Of a stretch of 8,815 nucleotides of DNA, positions 7,242 to 8,815 are shown piece after piece (the first letter of the stretch is position 1; each line of letters opens with the position of its first letter). The position numbers and the translations under genes were made by a program. The notes beneath the pieces are model-generated. The model searched no databases. It was given only the letters and a program-made list of their open reading frames with translations, and had not been told where the DNA came from. The DNA is from PALSA-1004 sp046596405 (GTDB taxonomy: Bacteria; Pseudomonadota; Gammaproteobacteria; Burkholderiales; SG8-41), in contig JBKJMN010000252.1 of assembly GCA_046596405.1 (NCBI GenBank), positions 1 to 8,815 on the forward strand, given 5' to 3'.

Positions 7242-8252
7242 ATGGCGCTGCCTACCCTGTTACTGGCCGATATCGGCGGCACGAATTCGCGGCTCGAGCT
7301 GCTGGCCGGACGCGACGGCGAATTGCGGACCGTGCACGAGCAAACCTATCGCAGCGAAACGTTCGCGACCTTCGATGCGCTGGTCGACGATTTCCTCGCG
7401 CATGAACCGGTCAGGCCGGTCGCCGCGCGCATTGACGCCGCCTGTTTGTCGGTGGCGGGGCCGGTCGAGGGCCATGCCTCCACGCTGACCAACCTCGACT
7501 GGGTAATGGACGCGCGCGTGATCAGCGCGCGGCTCGCCATACCCGACGTTCTGCTGGTGAACGACTTCGCGGCCGTCGGCCACGGGATCGCCGCATTGGG
7601 CGAACACGATTTGCTCCCTTTGCAGCAGGGCTTCGCGCAACCCCACGGCACGCGCGTGGTGGTCGGCGCTGGCACCGGGCTCGGCGTGTGCATGCTCAAC
7701 TGGCAGGGCGACGGCTATGCGGTGCATCCGTCCGAAGGCGGTCATACCGATTTTGCGCCGACCAACGACGCGCAGGACATACTGCTCGCGAATCTGCGCC
7801 ACGCTTTTGGCCGCGTCTCGTACGAGCGCCTGGTGTCCGGTCCCGGTCTGCTGCGGATTTTCAGCGTGCTCGAAAATGGCGGCGCGGGGCAGCCGTCCAA
7901 GCAGTTGCGCGATGCCATGCAGCGGCAGGATGCGGCCGCCGCGATTTCAGAGTTCGCGATCGCCAAATCCGACCCGCTCGCGGTCCACGCGCTCGATCTG
8001 TTCGTCGATATTTACGGCGCCTTTGCCGGCAACATGGCGCTGGCAACGCTCGCCCGTGGCGGCGTTTATATCGCGGGCGGTATCGCGCGCCAGATCGCGC
8101 ACAAGTTGAGCGACGGCAGTTTCGTGCACGCGTTCACGCACAAAGGCCGCTTCAACGATTTGTTGCGGCGCTACCCGCTCAATATCGTGACCGATCCAAA
8201 AGTCGGCCTCAAAGGCGCGGCGCGGCTGCTGCGCAGGGAACTGCGGATTTAA
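7242..8252 (+). CDS. glk: Glucokinase (Glk family)
   Basis: This enzyme phosphorylates glucose with ATP to glucose-6-phosphate in the cytosol, the entry step for non-PTS glucose. It is 336 aa; E. coli Glk is 321. The phosphate-binding loop DIGGTNSR begins at residue 10. VAGPVEG and LTNLDW follow. The catalytic Asp is Asp108 in LLVNDFAA. The second nucleotide-binding loop reads VVGAGTGLGV, and SEGGH at 164-168 carries the sugar-contacting Glu/His. YIAGGI near the C-terminus and a final GLKGAARLL also match. These features fit the proteobacterial Glk family (Pfam Glucokinase) rather than the ROK family, since the ROK CxCGxxGC zinc motif is absent. ATG 7242 lies 11 nt after the c-di-GMP gene stop and lacks a clear Shine-Dalgarno, suggesting coupled translation from the upstream gene. 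The stop shares a TTAA with the stop of the convergent mobA. Confidence 0.95.
   Translation: MALPTLLLADIGGTNSRLELLAGRDGELRTVHEQTYRSETFATFDALVDDFLAHEPVRPVAARIDAACLSVAGPVEGHASTLTNLDWVMDARVISARLAIPDVLLVNDFAAVGHGIAALGEHDLLPLQQGFAQPHGTRVVVGAGTGLGVCMLNWQGDGYAVHPSEGGHTDFAPTNDAQDILLANLRHAFGRVSYERLVSGPGLLRIFSVLENGGAGQPSKQLRDAMQRQDAAAAISEFAIAKSDPLAVHALDLFVDIYGAFAGNMALATLARGGVYIAGGIARQIAHKLSDGSFVHAFTHKGRFNDLLRRYPLNIVTDPKVGLKGAARLLRRELRI
8249..8252. other. TTAA shared by the stop codons of two convergent genes
   Basis: glk ends with TAA at 8250-8252, and mobA on the other strand ends with TAA at 8251-8249. The palindromic tetranucleotide TTAA therefore provides both stops and the genes overlap by 4 nt. 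There is no space for an intergenic terminator, and I see no GC hairpin with a T-tract near the junction. Confidence 0.9.
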
Positions 8253-8815
8253 CGCGCGTTTTCGAATGCGCGCAGTTCTTCCGCCGTATTGATATTCGAG
8301 AATGCGTCCGGCTGATCGTCGAATGCCACTTCGACGACGTTGAGCGTCGCATACCACGCGTCGATTTTACGTCCCCCGCTTTGCAGGAATGCGGTCAGGT
8401 GCGGCAACACGTCGCGCCGGCATACACAGAACACCGGATGCGGCTGAGCGCCCGTGCGCGCGACCGCGAGCTGTGCTGCATTCGACTGCAGTGCCGCGTG
8501 CAATCGCACAACAAGGTCGGCCGGCAAAAACGGGGTATCGCATGGCGCGGTCGCCACCAGCGGCCGGGTCGCTACGCTCAAGCCGCGCTGCAGTCCCGCG
8601 AGCGGGCCGGCAAAACCGCCGAATTCGTCCGCCACCACGCGATGGCCGAATCGTGCATAGACTTCGAGGTTCTGGTTCGCGTTCACCAGGATTTCATCGA
8701 CCTGCGGCGCGAAGCGCTCGAGCACCCACTCGACCATCGGCTTGCCGCGCAGTTCGCGCAGGCCTTTGTCGACGCTGCCCATGCGCCGGCCCTGGCCGCC
8801 GGCGAGGATGACGCC
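8249..8815 (-). CDS. mobA: Molybdenum cofactor guanylyltransferase MobA (N-terminus cut by window edge)
   Basis: MobA transfers GMP from GTP to molybdopterin to give the MGD cofactor used by nitrate reductases, formate dehydrogenases and other DMSO-reductase-family enzymes; it acts in the cytosol. The window shows 188 codons of an enzyme usually near 190-200 aa. The frame is open to the right edge and begins GVILAGGQGRRMG, the nucleotide-binding loop. Only a handful of N-terminal residues are missing, and the ATG at 8782 inside that loop (RRMGS) is not the start. Further motifs are DKGL, FAGPLAGL, the metal-binding Asp in PCDTPFLP (Asp codon at 8539-8537), QPHPVF, the SGGRK-x-x-x-W segment and the C-terminal FSNINTAEEL. 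This set distinguishes MobA from MocA (CTP-using) and other sugar nucleotidyltransferases. It converges on glk with a 4-nt overlap, so it belongs to a separate transcript. Any partner such as moeA or moaA would lie right of the window. Confidence 0.93.
   Translation of the reverse strand, partial: GVILAGGQGRRMGSVDKGLRELRGKPMVEWVLERFAPQVDEILVNANQNLEVYARFGHRVVADEFGGFAGPLAGLQRGLSVATRPLVATAPCDTPFLPADLVVRLHAALQSNAAQLAVARTGAQPHPVFCVCRRDVLPHLTAFLQSGGRKIDAWYATLNVVEVAFDDQPDAFSNINTAEELRAFENAR

Overview
This window holds ordinary, compact, GC-rich proteobacterial chromosome. By eye the G+C is a little above 60%, and codon third positions are mostly G or C. The gene set (YbbA/YbbP-type ABC exporter, RmuC, MtfA, a membrane GGDEF-EAL protein, a Glk-family glucokinase and MobA) and the protein style best fit a betaproteobacterium of the Burkholderiales/Nitrosomonadales/Rhodocyclales sort. 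That placement is an inference from family resemblance, not from a marker gene. Nothing mobile is visible: there is no transposase, integrase, CRISPR array, tRNA, rRNA or long direct repeat.

Layout. The left edge cuts an ABC ATPase of the YbbA/LolD/MacB type (to 226), followed after 3 nt by its large FtsX-type permease YbbP (230-2749). A 49-nt gap with a TATACT box precedes rmuC (2799-4049). From there the genes are packed tightly: mtfA starts at a GTG that overlaps the rmuC stop by 4 nt (4046-4846). A PAS-GGDEF-EAL c-di-GMP enzyme starts 7 nt before the end of mtfA (4840-7230). glk begins 11 nt after it (7242-8252). All six genes run on the + strand and could be one transcript, or two if the gap before rmuC holds a promoter. 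On the - strand, mobA (8249 to beyond the right edge) converges on glk, and the two stop codons share one TTAA.

How the genes may work together. YbbA and YbbP form one inner-membrane ABC complex. rmuC, mtfA, the c-di-GMP gene and glk look translationally coupled or nearly so. MtfA (a zinc peptidase that in E. coli binds the glucose regulator Mlc) and glucokinase both touch glucose metabolism, with a bifunctional-looking c-di-GMP enzyme between them. Whether that is a functional link or just housekeeping genes side by side cannot be decided from one window. MobA belongs to molybdenum-cofactor (MGD) synthesis and is a separate unit.

I found no convincing undescribed system. The observations most worth a second look are a classical A_AAA_AAA slippery heptamer in rmuC whose -1 frame runs open straight into mtfA, the mtfA/c-di-GMP/glk overlap cluster, and the GGDEF-EAL protein in which both catalytic sites and the inhibitory I-site are intact. 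Genes cover almost the whole window, the longest gap is 49 nt, and no gene-free stretch reaches 300 bases.
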